DNA of 5,789 nucleotides from Calditrichota bacterium (GTDB lineage: Bacteria; Zhuqueibacterota; Zhuqueibacteria; Zhuqueibacterales; Geothermadaptataceae): contig QQUM01000173.1 of the NCBI GenBank assembly GCA_008501545.1, forward strand, positions 1-5,789. The letters are read 5' to 3'. The notes under the pieces were generated by a model. It made no database searches. It had not been told where the DNA came from and worked only from the letters and a program-made list of their open reading frames with translations. Made by a program: the position numbers and the translations under genes. Shown one piece after another: positions 1-5,789 of the stretch; position 1 is the stretch's first letter, and each line of letters begins with the position of its first letter.

Positions 1-99
1 AGGCAGCTACGCTATGTTTTGCCCAAATCACGACAAGTAAAAACGAAAATCTTAAGACCAACTGAGGTGCAGTCTTGGCTACTGAATTTAGAAATCTAA
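1..99 (+). other. Unidentified 3' end of an open frame, cut by the window edge
   Basis: Frame 1 is open from the first base to a TAA at 97-99 and reads 32 residues, beginning RQLRYVLPKSRQ and ending PTEVQSWLLNLEI. The basic start and the PTExQxxLLxLxI-type ending resemble the tails of some DDE transposases, but the match is too short to name a family. It stops just before the readable part of the tyrosine transposase remnant and is in a different frame from it. It could be the end of an element inserted into that gene, the end of an unrelated gene, or chance. The sequence to the left of the window would decide. Confidence 0.25.
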
Positions 100-415
100 A
101 AGTGGGTCATGCATTGCACAAAACAGGAAACACAGTGTTGCGGATGTAGTTGATTGTTTAAAAGATGCGAGCTGGAATTTTATAAATGAATCGAAAGAAG
201 CAGAAGTGAATTTTGCATGGCAAAAAGGATACGGCGTGCTTTCCTTCAGTGAACGCCATATGCGAAGTGTGTGCGCTTATGTGAACAACCAAAAACGTCA
301 TCACCGGGAAAATAATTTGAATGCAATCCTTGAAACCGTGGCTGATGAGGACACGGTTTTGCCGGATTTTGTGCGGGATGATTCGTATGTGTATTATTCC
401 ATGCCGGAACTGTGA
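92..415 (+). pseudogene. REP-associated (IS200-like, Y1/HUH) tyrosine transposase, 5'-truncated remnant
   Basis: The frame is open from just after a TAG at 89-91 to a TGA at 413-415. From about position 131 it reads like the C-terminal half of REP-associated tyrosine transposases: HSVADVVDCLKDASWNFINE, then FAWQKGYGVLSFSERHM, then AYVNNQKRHHREN. The family's single catalytic tyrosine is expected in this YxxxQ helix, and the TAT codon at 278-280 fits. A full-length protein is about 140-200 residues and starts with a domain carrying an HUH metal-binding motif (typically DHVH). No such motif and no plausible N-terminus are present here. A GTG at 206 could only start a 69-residue fragment. I read this as a dead remnant. 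Full-length relatives nick and join single-stranded DNA at palindromic REP repeats, and a palindromic repeat block lies directly downstream. The C-terminal tail after the HHREN segment is acidic, which I have seen in some members of the group. Identification is from memory of the family pattern, not a search. Confidence 0.75.
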
Positions 416-479
416 CAATATCCAATGCCCAACAACCAATTCCAATATCCAATGCCCAACAACCAATTCCAATATCCAA
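416..479. repeat. 27-bp tandem repeat, 2.4 copies, rich in CCAA words
   Basis: Two identical 27-bp units lie at 416-442 and 443-469, each starting CAATATCCAATGCCCAAC. A third copy begins at 470 and matches for 10 bases (470-479) before diverging into the palindrome. CCAA occurs at 422, 429, 436, 442, 449, 456, 463, 469 and 476, so it recurs every 6-7 bases. The array starts immediately after the stop codon of the transposase remnant. There are no spacers, so it is not a CRISPR array. Perfect identity of the two units suggests a recent duplication by slippage or recombination. Confidence 0.93.
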
Positions 480-529
480 ATTTAATAACCAAATGGTTAT
501 TGGAAATTGAATTTGGATATTGGTTATTA
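469..529. repeat. Imperfect palindrome with several hairpin registers (REP-like), at the 3' end of the RND operon
   Basis: Bases 469-482 are the exact reverse complement of 510-523 (14 bp). The symmetry continues inward around position 496, with 484-486/506-508 and 489-492/500-503 also paired, so 21 of 24 positions in each arm are complementary. Two competing stems exist: an 8-bp one, AATAACCA at 484-491 with TGGTTATT at 494-501, and a 10-bp one, 483-492 with 520-529. The last arm overlaps the double TAA stop of the RND gene (524-529 on the minus strand). It could terminate or stabilise the operon mRNA, but no T-run follows the stem on the minus strand, so it is not a standard intrinsic terminator. 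Location beside a REP-type transposase remnant suggests a REP-like mobile palindrome; this is inference. Confidence 0.85.
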
Positions 530-3500
530 TTTTTCTTTCACCACAACATCATAAACCGTTGGAATAACCACCAGTGTTAGCAGGGTACCAACCAGCAAAC
601 CACCAATAACCGTAATGGCCAGCGGGGTGCGCAGTTCAGCGCCTTCGCCGAGGCCAAGGGCCATGGGCAGCAAGCCGAGCACTGTGGTCATCGTAGTCAT
701 GAGAATCGGGCGCAAACGGACCTGCCCCGCCTGTTTGATAGCCTCACGCTTCGCATTGCCTTCCTTGCGCAGTTGATTGATATAATCCACCAGCACGATG
801 GCATTGTTCACCACGATGCCTGCCAGCATAATCACACCAATGAGCACAACAACGCTGATCGGTGTCTGTGTCACCAACAGTGTCAGCACCACACCGATAA
901 GTGCAAACGGAATGGTAAACATGATGATGAACGGCTGCACAAGCGATTCAAACTGCGAGGCCATCACCAGATAAACAAGAAAAATTGCAAGGGCAATCGC
1001 CAGTTTCATGCTGTCAAAACTGGTGGCCATTTCGCGCTGCTGGCCGCTGATTTTAACACGAAAATCGGGTGGCAATTGCAACTGGTCGATCTTTTCCTGA
1101 ATATCCTGCGCAATACTTCCCAAATCGCGGCTGGTGATATTGGCAGTAATCAGCGCAACCCGCTCCTGATCAACGCGGCGAATTTCGCTGGGACCACGCT
1201 CGAGCAAAATCTCAGCAACCGAAGCCAGTGATATTGGCACTTCACCCTGTGGATTTACCGCCATGCGACGCAGGTCATCAACGTTGCGGCGGAATTCTTC
1301 CTGGTTGCGCACACGGATATCCACTTTGCGATCCTGGCGGGTAAATTCTGTTGCCACCTCGCCCTGCACTTTGCGACGCACGATCTGTCCGATGGTGGAG
1401 ACATCCAGTCCCATCTGCGCCACACGTTTGCGGTTAAAGACGATCTGCACTTCGGGATTGCCACCTTCAGTGCTGGCTTTTACATCCACCAGGCCTTCGA
1501 TGGTGCGCATTTCCTGGGTTAATTCCAGGCTCAGGCGTTCGAGTTCCTGCAAATTATACCCGCGCACTTCCACTTCAACCGGTGTGCTGAAACTAAACAA
1601 GGTCGGGCGGGAAAACTTGTATTCGATGCCGGGAATCTGTGCCAGTTTCTGCCGGATTTTTTCCATAACATCAGCCTCGACATCACCCACCAGGCCTTCA
1701 TTTAACCGCACGTGAATCTGACCGAGATTTTCCCGTTCCTCGGTGGAACTAAATCCCATTTGTGCAGCTGTACCGGCAACAGCATAAACACTGGCAATAT
1801 TTTCGATAGGCTGCACCGTTTGTGCAATGGCATTGACACTGCGGTCGGTTTCCTCAACCGGTGTCCCAATCGGCATTTTAATATCGATAAAGAATTCACC
1901 CTGACTGATTTCCGGAATGAGTTCCGTTCCGACGAAACGAATACTCAACAGGCTCAAAACGAAGAGCAAAACGGTTGCACCCATCAAAACAAGGCGGCGA
2001 TTTAAGACTTTCTCCAGAAAAACAGGGTAAAATACAATCAGGCGCTGCAGGCTGCGATCAAAAAGCTGCATGACCGGTTCGAAAACACGCAGCAAAATTT
2101 TTCCGAAATATCCGATGATTCGCACAAAAAACGACAGAATGGCTGCAGGTCCGGTGACAAATATTCTCGACAACATCGAACCGGTTTTTGATTGTTGGCT
2201 TTCCCCTGCAGAACTGCTGCCAGATTTATATTCCCGTGCAGACAGCATCGGAATAAGGGTCAAAGCGACAAAAAGTGAGGCAGCAAGAGAAAACGTGACC
2301 GCCAGCGCCTGATCATTAAACAACTGGCCGGCAATTCCTTCCACAAAAATTATCGGGACGAACACGCAGATCGTTGTAAGCGTGGAAGCGATAACGGCAG
2401 TGCCGACTTCGCTGGCGCCCTTGCGGGCGGCTTCGGCAACACCCACGCCCTGCGACCGGTAGCGATCAATGGCTTCAAGCACGACGATGGCGTTGTCCAC
2501 CAGCATTCCCACACCCAGAGCAAGCCCACCCAGTGACATAATATTGAGAGAGACATCAGCGAGATACATGCAAAAGAACGTCACGACGATGGAAATTGGA
2601 ATGGCAAGGCTGATGATGCCCGTGCTTTTTAAACTGCGCAGAAAAAGTATGAGCACGATTACCGCGAAAATACCGCCCCAGATGGCTGTGTTCATCACTT
2701 CATCCACAGAGCTTTGGATGAAGTGCGACTGGTCGTTGATAATCGTGACGTCGATAGGCACATCGTATGCTTTAAACTCATCGACTATGGTATTTAACCG
2801 CTCTTTTACACCTTCCGCGACGATAACTGTGTTTTTATCAGCTTCTTTATAGATGGCAATTTCTACAGATTCGGCGCCGTTTAAATGCGTGATCACTTTG
2901 CGTTCTTTGTGACTTTTGCGAATTTCAGCAATGTCTTTCAATAAAATCGGTGCGCCACCCTTCATCGCCACGACGATGTCGTCCATTTCTTCAACTGTGG
3001 TAAATTCATTCAATGTGCGGACAAGAAATTCTGCTTCGCCATCTTTTAATGTGCCACCGGTGAGATTGACATTTTCCTGTGCCAACCGGGTAATGACGGA
3101 ATTGATCGAAATGCCAAGCGATGCCAGTTTTCCTTCATTCAGGTTCACCTGAATTTCCTCTTCCAATCCACCGGAAACCAGCACGGAAGCGACGCCATCC
3201 AGTGATTCCAGTTCCTGCTTTATGCGCTCTTCTGCCAGTAGTCGCAATGAAATGAGCGATTCCTTGCCTGCCAGCGCGATACGCATGATGGGATCGAGGG
3301 AAGGATCAAAGCGCAGAAGAATGGGCTTTTCTGCATCCTGTGGCAAATTGAGCAAGTCCATTTTTTCACGCACATCCAGGGAAGCAAAATCCATATTGGT
3401 GCCCCACTCGAATTCGAGCGTAACATCGGAAATACCTGGCCGGGAAATGGAACTGGTGCGCACCACGCCGGAGACGACACCGACTGCTTCTTCAACCGGC

Positions 3501-3694
3501 TTGGAAATGAGATACTCCATTTCCCCTGGTGCAGTACCTGTGTACTCTGTTCGAACGGTGAGCGACGGATAGGATATGTCAGGCAACAGATTAATCGGCA
3601 AGCGGTCGAATGCAACAAATCCAAAAATAACTGCTGCGACGGTAAACATGGTGATCGTTACCGGACGCGAAATGGAAAAATTAACGATTTTCAT
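527..3694 (-). CDS. RND-family efflux transporter permease (AcrB/HAE-like), complete, 1055 aa
   Basis: Inner-membrane, proton-driven pump subunit of a tripartite efflux system, expected to act as a trimer with a periplasmic adaptor and an outer-membrane channel. Length (1055 aa) is normal; AcrB has 1049. It begins MKIVNFSISRPVTITMF, the usual RND start. Approximate layout: TM1 13-29; first periplasmic porter/docking part 38-335; TM2-TM6 336-486; a cytoplasmic linker 487-566; TM7 568-587; second periplasmic part 590-890; TM8-TM12 894-1050. In TM4 (GVGMLVDNAIVVLE) D400 matches AcrB Asp407, while N401 replaces Asp408. In TM10 (GIVVNNAIVLVDY) N963 replaces Lys940. R993 and T1000 (RLRPILMT) match Arg971 and Thr978. 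The TM6-TM7 linker is about 80 residues, roughly twice that of AcrB, with a Ser-rich stretch (490-506) then an amphipathic helix. The ATG lies 12 bp after the SGNH gene; the gene ends in tandem TAA TAA. Substrate cannot be told from sequence; drug, lipid or other hydrophobic export are all possible, and the N401/N963 pattern argues against a heavy-metal CzcA type. Confidence 0.95.
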   Translation of the reverse strand: MKIVNFSISRPVTITMFTVAAVIFGFVAFDRLPINLLPDISYPSLTVRTEYTGTAPGEMEYLISKPVEEAVGVVSGVVRTSSISRPGISDVTLEFEWGTNMDFASLDVREKMDLLNLPQDAEKPILLRFDPSLDPIMRIALAGKESLISLRLLAEERIKQELESLDGVASVLVSGGLEEEIQVNLNEGKLASLGISINSVITRLAQENVNLTGGTLKDGEAEFLVRTLNEFTTVEEMDDIVVAMKGGAPILLKDIAEIRKSHKERKVITHLNGAESVEIAIYKEADKNTVIVAEGVKERLNTIVDEFKAYDVPIDVTIINDQSHFIQSSVDEVMNTAIWGGIFAVIVLILFLRSLKSTGIISLAIPISIVVTFFCMYLADVSLNIMSLGGLALGVGMLVDNAIVVLEAIDRYRSQGVGVAEAARKGASEVGTAVIASTLTTICVFVPIIFVEGIAGQLFNDQALAVTFSLAASLFVALTLIPMLSAREYKSGSSSAGESQQSKTGSMLSRIFVTGPAAILSFFVRIIGYFGKILLRVFEPVMQLFDRSLQRLIVFYPVFLEKVLNRRLVLMGATVLLFVLSLLSIRFVGTELIPEISQGEFFIDIKMPIGTPVEETDRSVNAIAQTVQPIENIASVYAVAGTAAQMGFSSTEERENLGQIHVRLNEGLVGDVEADVMEKIRQKLAQIPGIEYKFSRPTLFSFSTPVEVEVRGYNLQELERLSLELTQEMRTIEGLVDVKASTEGGNPEVQIVFNRKRVAQMGLDVSTIGQIVRRKVQGEVATEFTRQDRKVDIRVRNQEEFRRNVDDLRRMAVNPQGEVPISLASVAEILLERGPSEIRRVDQERVALITANITSRDLGSIAQDIQEKIDQLQLPPDFRVKISGQQREMATSFDSMKLAIALAIFLVYLVMASQFESLVQPFIIMFTIPFALIGVVLTLLVTQTPISVVVLIGVIMLAGIVVNNAIVLVDYINQLRKEGNAKREAIKQAGQVRLRPILMTTMTTVLGLLPMALGLGEGAELRTPLAITVIGGLLVGTLLTLVVIPTVYDVVVKEK

Positions 3695-3706
3695 TTTTTT
3701 TAAATC
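3695..3706 (-). promoter_or_regulatory. 12-bp A-rich leader without Shine-Dalgarno before the RND start
   Basis: On the minus strand the gap between the hydrolase TAA and the RND ATG reads GATTTAAAAAAA, with no GGAG-like sequence there or in the end of the preceding gene. The start is still secure because the RND N-terminus (MKIVNFSISRP) is canonical at this ATG. Initiation must rely on an A-rich unstructured leader and/or coupling to termination of the upstream gene. SD-poor, A-rich leaders are well known in Bacteroidota and relatives. Confidence 0.6.
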
Positions 3707-4963
3707 TTATTTGAGTTCATTGATTGTTTTTTTAGTGATATGTGTTGCTAATATTTCTGCCATCAAACGATGCCCATTTTCATTTAAATGGTGATCTGTT
3801 ATAAAATGGAATCGCTCCCCCGACTTGGCCCGGTGCCTGAAACCTGCAGCTGTCTCAACGTACTGCATCTTGTTTTGCCTGGCAAATGTACGCAGTTTTT
3901 TCTCCGGCTGATCAAAGTCGAGTTCATCATCATCGACAGCAAAACTGCGGGTAAAAATGACCCTGTCGCGGCTGTAAATCTGTTCCTTTTGCGGAAAACT
4001 CCAGAGTAAAAAATCTGTTTCGTTCTTTATACAGAAGGCATGCATTTGTTCGATTATTGCCAGCGTTATTTTCCATCGTGCTGTCCAGTCATCATTCAGT
4101 GGGAAACGATAAAAATCGACCTGCTCCGGTGGCAGCGAATTGTGCAGGATGCCGCGTTTTTTCAGCCAGCCGACGAATTCCGGCGGCGCCGTTTTGAGGC
4201 GTCTGGCGACAAAGGCATAACTGCGCAATTTTTTGCTAAGAAAAACCTTTAGTGCATTCTGATTCCCGTCTGCAGCTGCGACAGGTTCTGGCCTTTGTGG
4301 CATAACTGCACTATAAATTTGTTTTTGAAGATCGTAATCAGGAACGGGTATTCCGCGCAAAGCGATATGGCCTGCTTCATCGAAGACAAAACAGGGTTTG
4401 CTGAAGATGCGGCCGGCCGTGTGTACGGTGACATTGTTTTCCAGATCATTTGCCGGTACAAAGCCAAGCACAACGATATCCGGTTGCAAAGCCATTCCAC
4501 GCTCGAGCAAGTACAGCAGCTCCTGGTCGGTGCCATAACCGCGCACCCCGGCGTTGATCACCTGAATTTTCTTTCCGGAAAGCTGCCGGTTAAGTCTTTT
4601 TTCCAGCTGTGCTTCCATAGTGCCGTCACGCTGCACTTCAAATCCTGCGACAACCGAATCCCCCAGCAACAAAATCCGAAATTCATCTTTTGCTTTTTCT
4701 TTGGAGAAGTCATCATCCCGCAGACCAAAGGCATTTGTTTGGATTTCAGAGGAAAATTCCGGTCGGCTGAAGGTACATTGCCCATTGGGTTGCATCGCCC
4801 AACCCAATTTCGCATCGTATTGCCACAAAGCGCTTTCATCGGCACTGGCTTGTGTATAGTCAAATTCAGGTTCGGCAAAAATTCGCACACCAAGTTCAAA
4901 AAGCATTGTGCAAAAAAGCAGGGAACCGAATATTAAAAATGTATTTTGAATTATTTTTTTCAC
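3707..4963 (-). CDS. Membrane-anchored SGNH/GDSL-family hydrolase, 418 aa
   Basis: Predicted esterase or acyl-transfer-type enzyme of the SGNH superfamily. The N-terminus (KKIIQN, then a hydrophobic stretch about 8-29) is one signal anchor, placing the catalytic part in the periplasm. The conserved lead-in GWAMQPN (54-60) and TNAFGLRDDD (76-85) precede block I, ILLLGDSVVAGFEV, with nucleophile S103. Block II is NAGVRGYGTDQE with G139. Block III is VPANDLENN with N172. Block V is TDHHLNENGH, giving D390 and H392 as the likely acid and base. All four signature residues are present, so it is probably active. The start is GTG; an in-frame TAA lies only 6 bp upstream of it, so no longer form is possible, and the next Met (20) would cut the anchor. 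It lies 51 bp after one RND gene and 12 bp before the other. Relatives often act on O-acyl groups of polysaccharides or lipids; no MBOAT acyltransferase partner is visible here. The substrate is unknown. Confidence 0.9.
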   Translation of the reverse strand: MKKIIQNTFLIFGSLLFCTMLFELGVRIFAEPEFDYTQASADESALWQYDAKLGWAMQPNGQCTFSRPEFSSEIQTNAFGLRDDDFSKEKAKDEFRILLLGDSVVAGFEVQRDGTMEAQLEKRLNRQLSGKKIQVINAGVRGYGTDQELLYLLERGMALQPDIVVLGFVPANDLENNVTVHTAGRIFSKPCFVFDEAGHIALRGIPVPDYDLQKQIYSAVMPQRPEPVAAADGNQNALKVFLSKKLRSYAFVARRLKTAPPEFVGWLKKRGILHNSLPPEQVDFYRFPLNDDWTARWKITLAIIEQMHAFCIKNETDFLLWSFPQKEQIYSRDRVIFTRSFAVDDDELDFDQPEKKLRTFARQNKMQYVETAAGFRHRAKSGERFHFITDHHLNENGHRLMAEILATHITKKTINELK

Positions 4964-5014
4964 GTTAATTTATCGCCAGGAAGTCCAGTATCGCTGATTT
5001 CACCTTCGATTTCT
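4964..5014 (-). promoter_or_regulatory. 51-bp intergenic leader of the SGNH gene, no clear SD or promoter
   Basis: Between the TAG of the upstream RND gene and the GTG of the hydrolase, the minus strand ends ...GGCGATAAATTAAC before GTG. I see no Shine-Dalgarno sequence at normal spacing, no convincing -35/-10 pair and no strong hairpin. The short gap fits internal operon spacing. The TAA inside it is in frame with the hydrolase and fixes GTG at 4963 as the most upstream start. Confidence 0.5.
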
Positions 5015-5789
5015 CTATTTTGTTGGAACGCTCTCCGGCGCTGCAACGCGTAAGCGTCCCAGCGTGTTATCAAGCACAGCTTTCGCCCAGCGAGTGAGAT
5101 CATCAAGAAAAACATAGACGACCGGAATAATAAACAACGTGAGCGGCGTGCTTGTCACCAAACCGCCAACAATGGCGATCCCAACCGGGCTGTACATGCC
5201 AGAACGACCTTCCTGGGGGCCGAAAATTTGCGGAAATATTGCCGGAATGACCAGTGGCGCCAGTCCGAGAATAGTTGTCAATGTGGTCATTAAAATCGGG
5301 CGTACGCGGTTTTTTCCGCCAATGATGATGGCTTCGGTGCGTGAAAGCCCGCTGCGCCGTCGCTTGTTGATCGCATCGATGAGAATAATGCCATTGTTCA
5401 CCACCAGTCCGCAAACCACAAGAATACCAAGCCAGCCCATCGTTGTCAAATTCGTGTCGGTGAGCCAAAACATCAGAAAGACGCCGGATAGAGCAAACGG
5501 CACGGAAAACATGATCGTAAACGGGTGAATAAACGACTCGAACAACGACGCCATCACGATATAAATCAAGACAATAGCCAGCCAGATTGCAAACATGGAA
5601 TCTTCTTCTCCCTGCTGCATATCGCGGAAATTCTGCCCGAGAGACCAGCTATAACCCGGCGGCAGGTTCAAATTAGCCATGCGCTTGTTAATTTCGCGGC
5701 TTACGGTAAACATACCACGATCGTCGGTATTGGCAAAGACGGTGACGGTCGAACGTCGGTCTTCCCTTTCGATGGTTTGCGGCCCTTTG
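5015..5789 (-). CDS. RND-family efflux transporter permease, C-terminal 257 residues (5' end outside window)
   Basis: The frame is open to the right edge; the first full codon is at 5786-5788 and reads KGPQTIERED, so the Met at 5711-5713 is internal and not the start. What is visible is the end of the second periplasmic part (GPQTI.R..., LPPGYSWSLGQNF) followed by TM8 to TM12. TM10 reads LVVCGLVVNNGIILIDAIN, with an Asn pair where AcrB has Lys940-Asn941. TM11 begins RVRPILMTTLTTILGL, keeping counterparts of Arg971 and Thr978. The TM11-TM12 loop (IFPQIFGPQEGRSGMYSP) looks longer than in AcrB, and a roughly 30-residue tail follows TM12. It differs clearly in sequence from the downstream RND protein, so it is not a recent duplicate. 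Two RND permeases in one operon recall the MdtB/MdtC arrangement, in which both subunits join one trimer; whether that holds here is inference. It is the first visible gene of the series, so adaptor and promoter are probably further upstream. Confidence 0.93.
   Translation of the reverse strand, partial: KGPQTIEREDRRSTVTVFANTDDRGMFTVSREINKRMANLNLPPGYSWSLGQNFRDMQQGEEDSMFAIWLAIVLIYIVMASLFESFIHPFTIMFSVPFALSGVFLMFWLTDTNLTTMGWLGILVVCGLVVNNGIILIDAINKRRRSGLSRTEAIIIGGKNRVRPILMTTLTTILGLAPLVIPAIFPQIFGPQEGRSGMYSPVGIAIVGGLVTSTPLTLFIIPVVYVFLDDLTRWAKAVLDNTLGRLRVAAPESVPTK

Larger units (their letters stand above)
527..5789 (-). other. Probable operon: RND permease - SGNH hydrolase - RND permease
   Basis: Three genes share the minus strand with gaps of 51 and 12 bp, with no terminator or promoter seen between them. 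The series ends at the palindrome at 469-529, where it meets the + strand transposase remnant. The 5' end of the operon is not in the window, so a membrane-fusion protein, outer-membrane factor or regulator cannot be confirmed. Confidence 0.7.

Noticed and set aside
158..479. Minus-strand frames with a 9-residue repeat (LDIGIGCWA and similar) over the tandem repeat
   Set aside because: The 27-bp unit is a multiple of 3, so any open frame through it shows a 9-residue repeat. These frames run antisense to the transposase remnant and have no family resemblance.
416..479. Possible CRISPR array
   Set aside because: The 27-bp units abut directly with no spacers, there are only two full copies, and no cas genes are seen.
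469..523. Classical Rho-independent terminator for the RND operon
   Set aside because: The stem is AT-rich and no T-run follows it on the minus strand; kept only as a possible 3'-end structure.
773..1231. A His/Cys-rich 152-codon open frame on the + strand that looks superficially like a metal-binding protein
   Set aside because: It is antisense to the TM8-TM12 and adjacent region of the RND gene; the His and Asn richness is the mirror of Val/Ile/Met/Leu codons in membrane helices.
4295..4936. A 213-codon open frame on the + strand opposite the SGNH gene
   Set aside because: It is fully antisense to a gene with all SGNH motifs, has no recognisable domain or credible start context, and its composition is what an antisense reading would give.
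5015..5713. A separate short 232-residue membrane protein starting at the Met at 5713
   Set aside because: The frame stays open to the window edge with RND-like sequence (KGPQTIERED...), so this Met is internal to a truncated RND gene.

Overview
The window comes from a diderm (Gram-negative-type) bacterium of moderate GC content. Two RND-type inner-membrane efflux permeases imply an outer membrane. The two visible gene starts have no Shine-Dalgarno sequence and sit behind A-rich leaders. The intergenic DNA is packed with CCAA/TTGG words beside a REP-associated tyrosine transposase remnant. Together these fit the FCB group (Bacteroidota, Ignavibacteriota, Calditrichota, KSB1-like lineages). 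That placement is inference; nothing here fixes the phylum.

Layout. Positions 1-99 hold an unidentified open frame cut by the window edge. Positions 92-415 (+ strand) hold the 3' part of an IS200-like/REP-associated tyrosine transposase. It keeps the catalytic-tyrosine helix but lacks the HUH half, so it is a remnant. Positions 416-529 are a compact repeat block: 2.4 copies of a 27-bp tandem repeat that run into an imperfect palindrome of about 55 bp with several alternative folding registers.

The rest is one minus-strand gene series read from right to left. It consists of an RND permease C-terminal part (5015-5789, 5' end outside the window), an SGNH/GDSL-type hydrolase with an N-terminal membrane anchor (3707-4963), and a complete 1055-residue RND permease (527-3694). 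Gaps of 51 and 12 bp and a common strand suggest one transcript. Its promoter, and probably the membrane-fusion and outer-membrane partners, lie beyond position 5789. The series ends at a double TAA stop that overlaps the edge of the palindromic repeat, facing the transposase remnant.

How the genes may work together. The two RND proteins would use the proton gradient to move substrates from the periplasm or inner-membrane leaflet toward an outer-membrane channel. The hydrolase, predicted to be anchored with its catalytic domain in the periplasm, sits between them and could modify the substrate or an envelope lipid or glycan. That link is positional only. No clearly new system is established. 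The most notable points are the hydrolase between two pump genes, the multi-register repeat beside a decayed transposase, and the altered proton-relay residues in both pumps.
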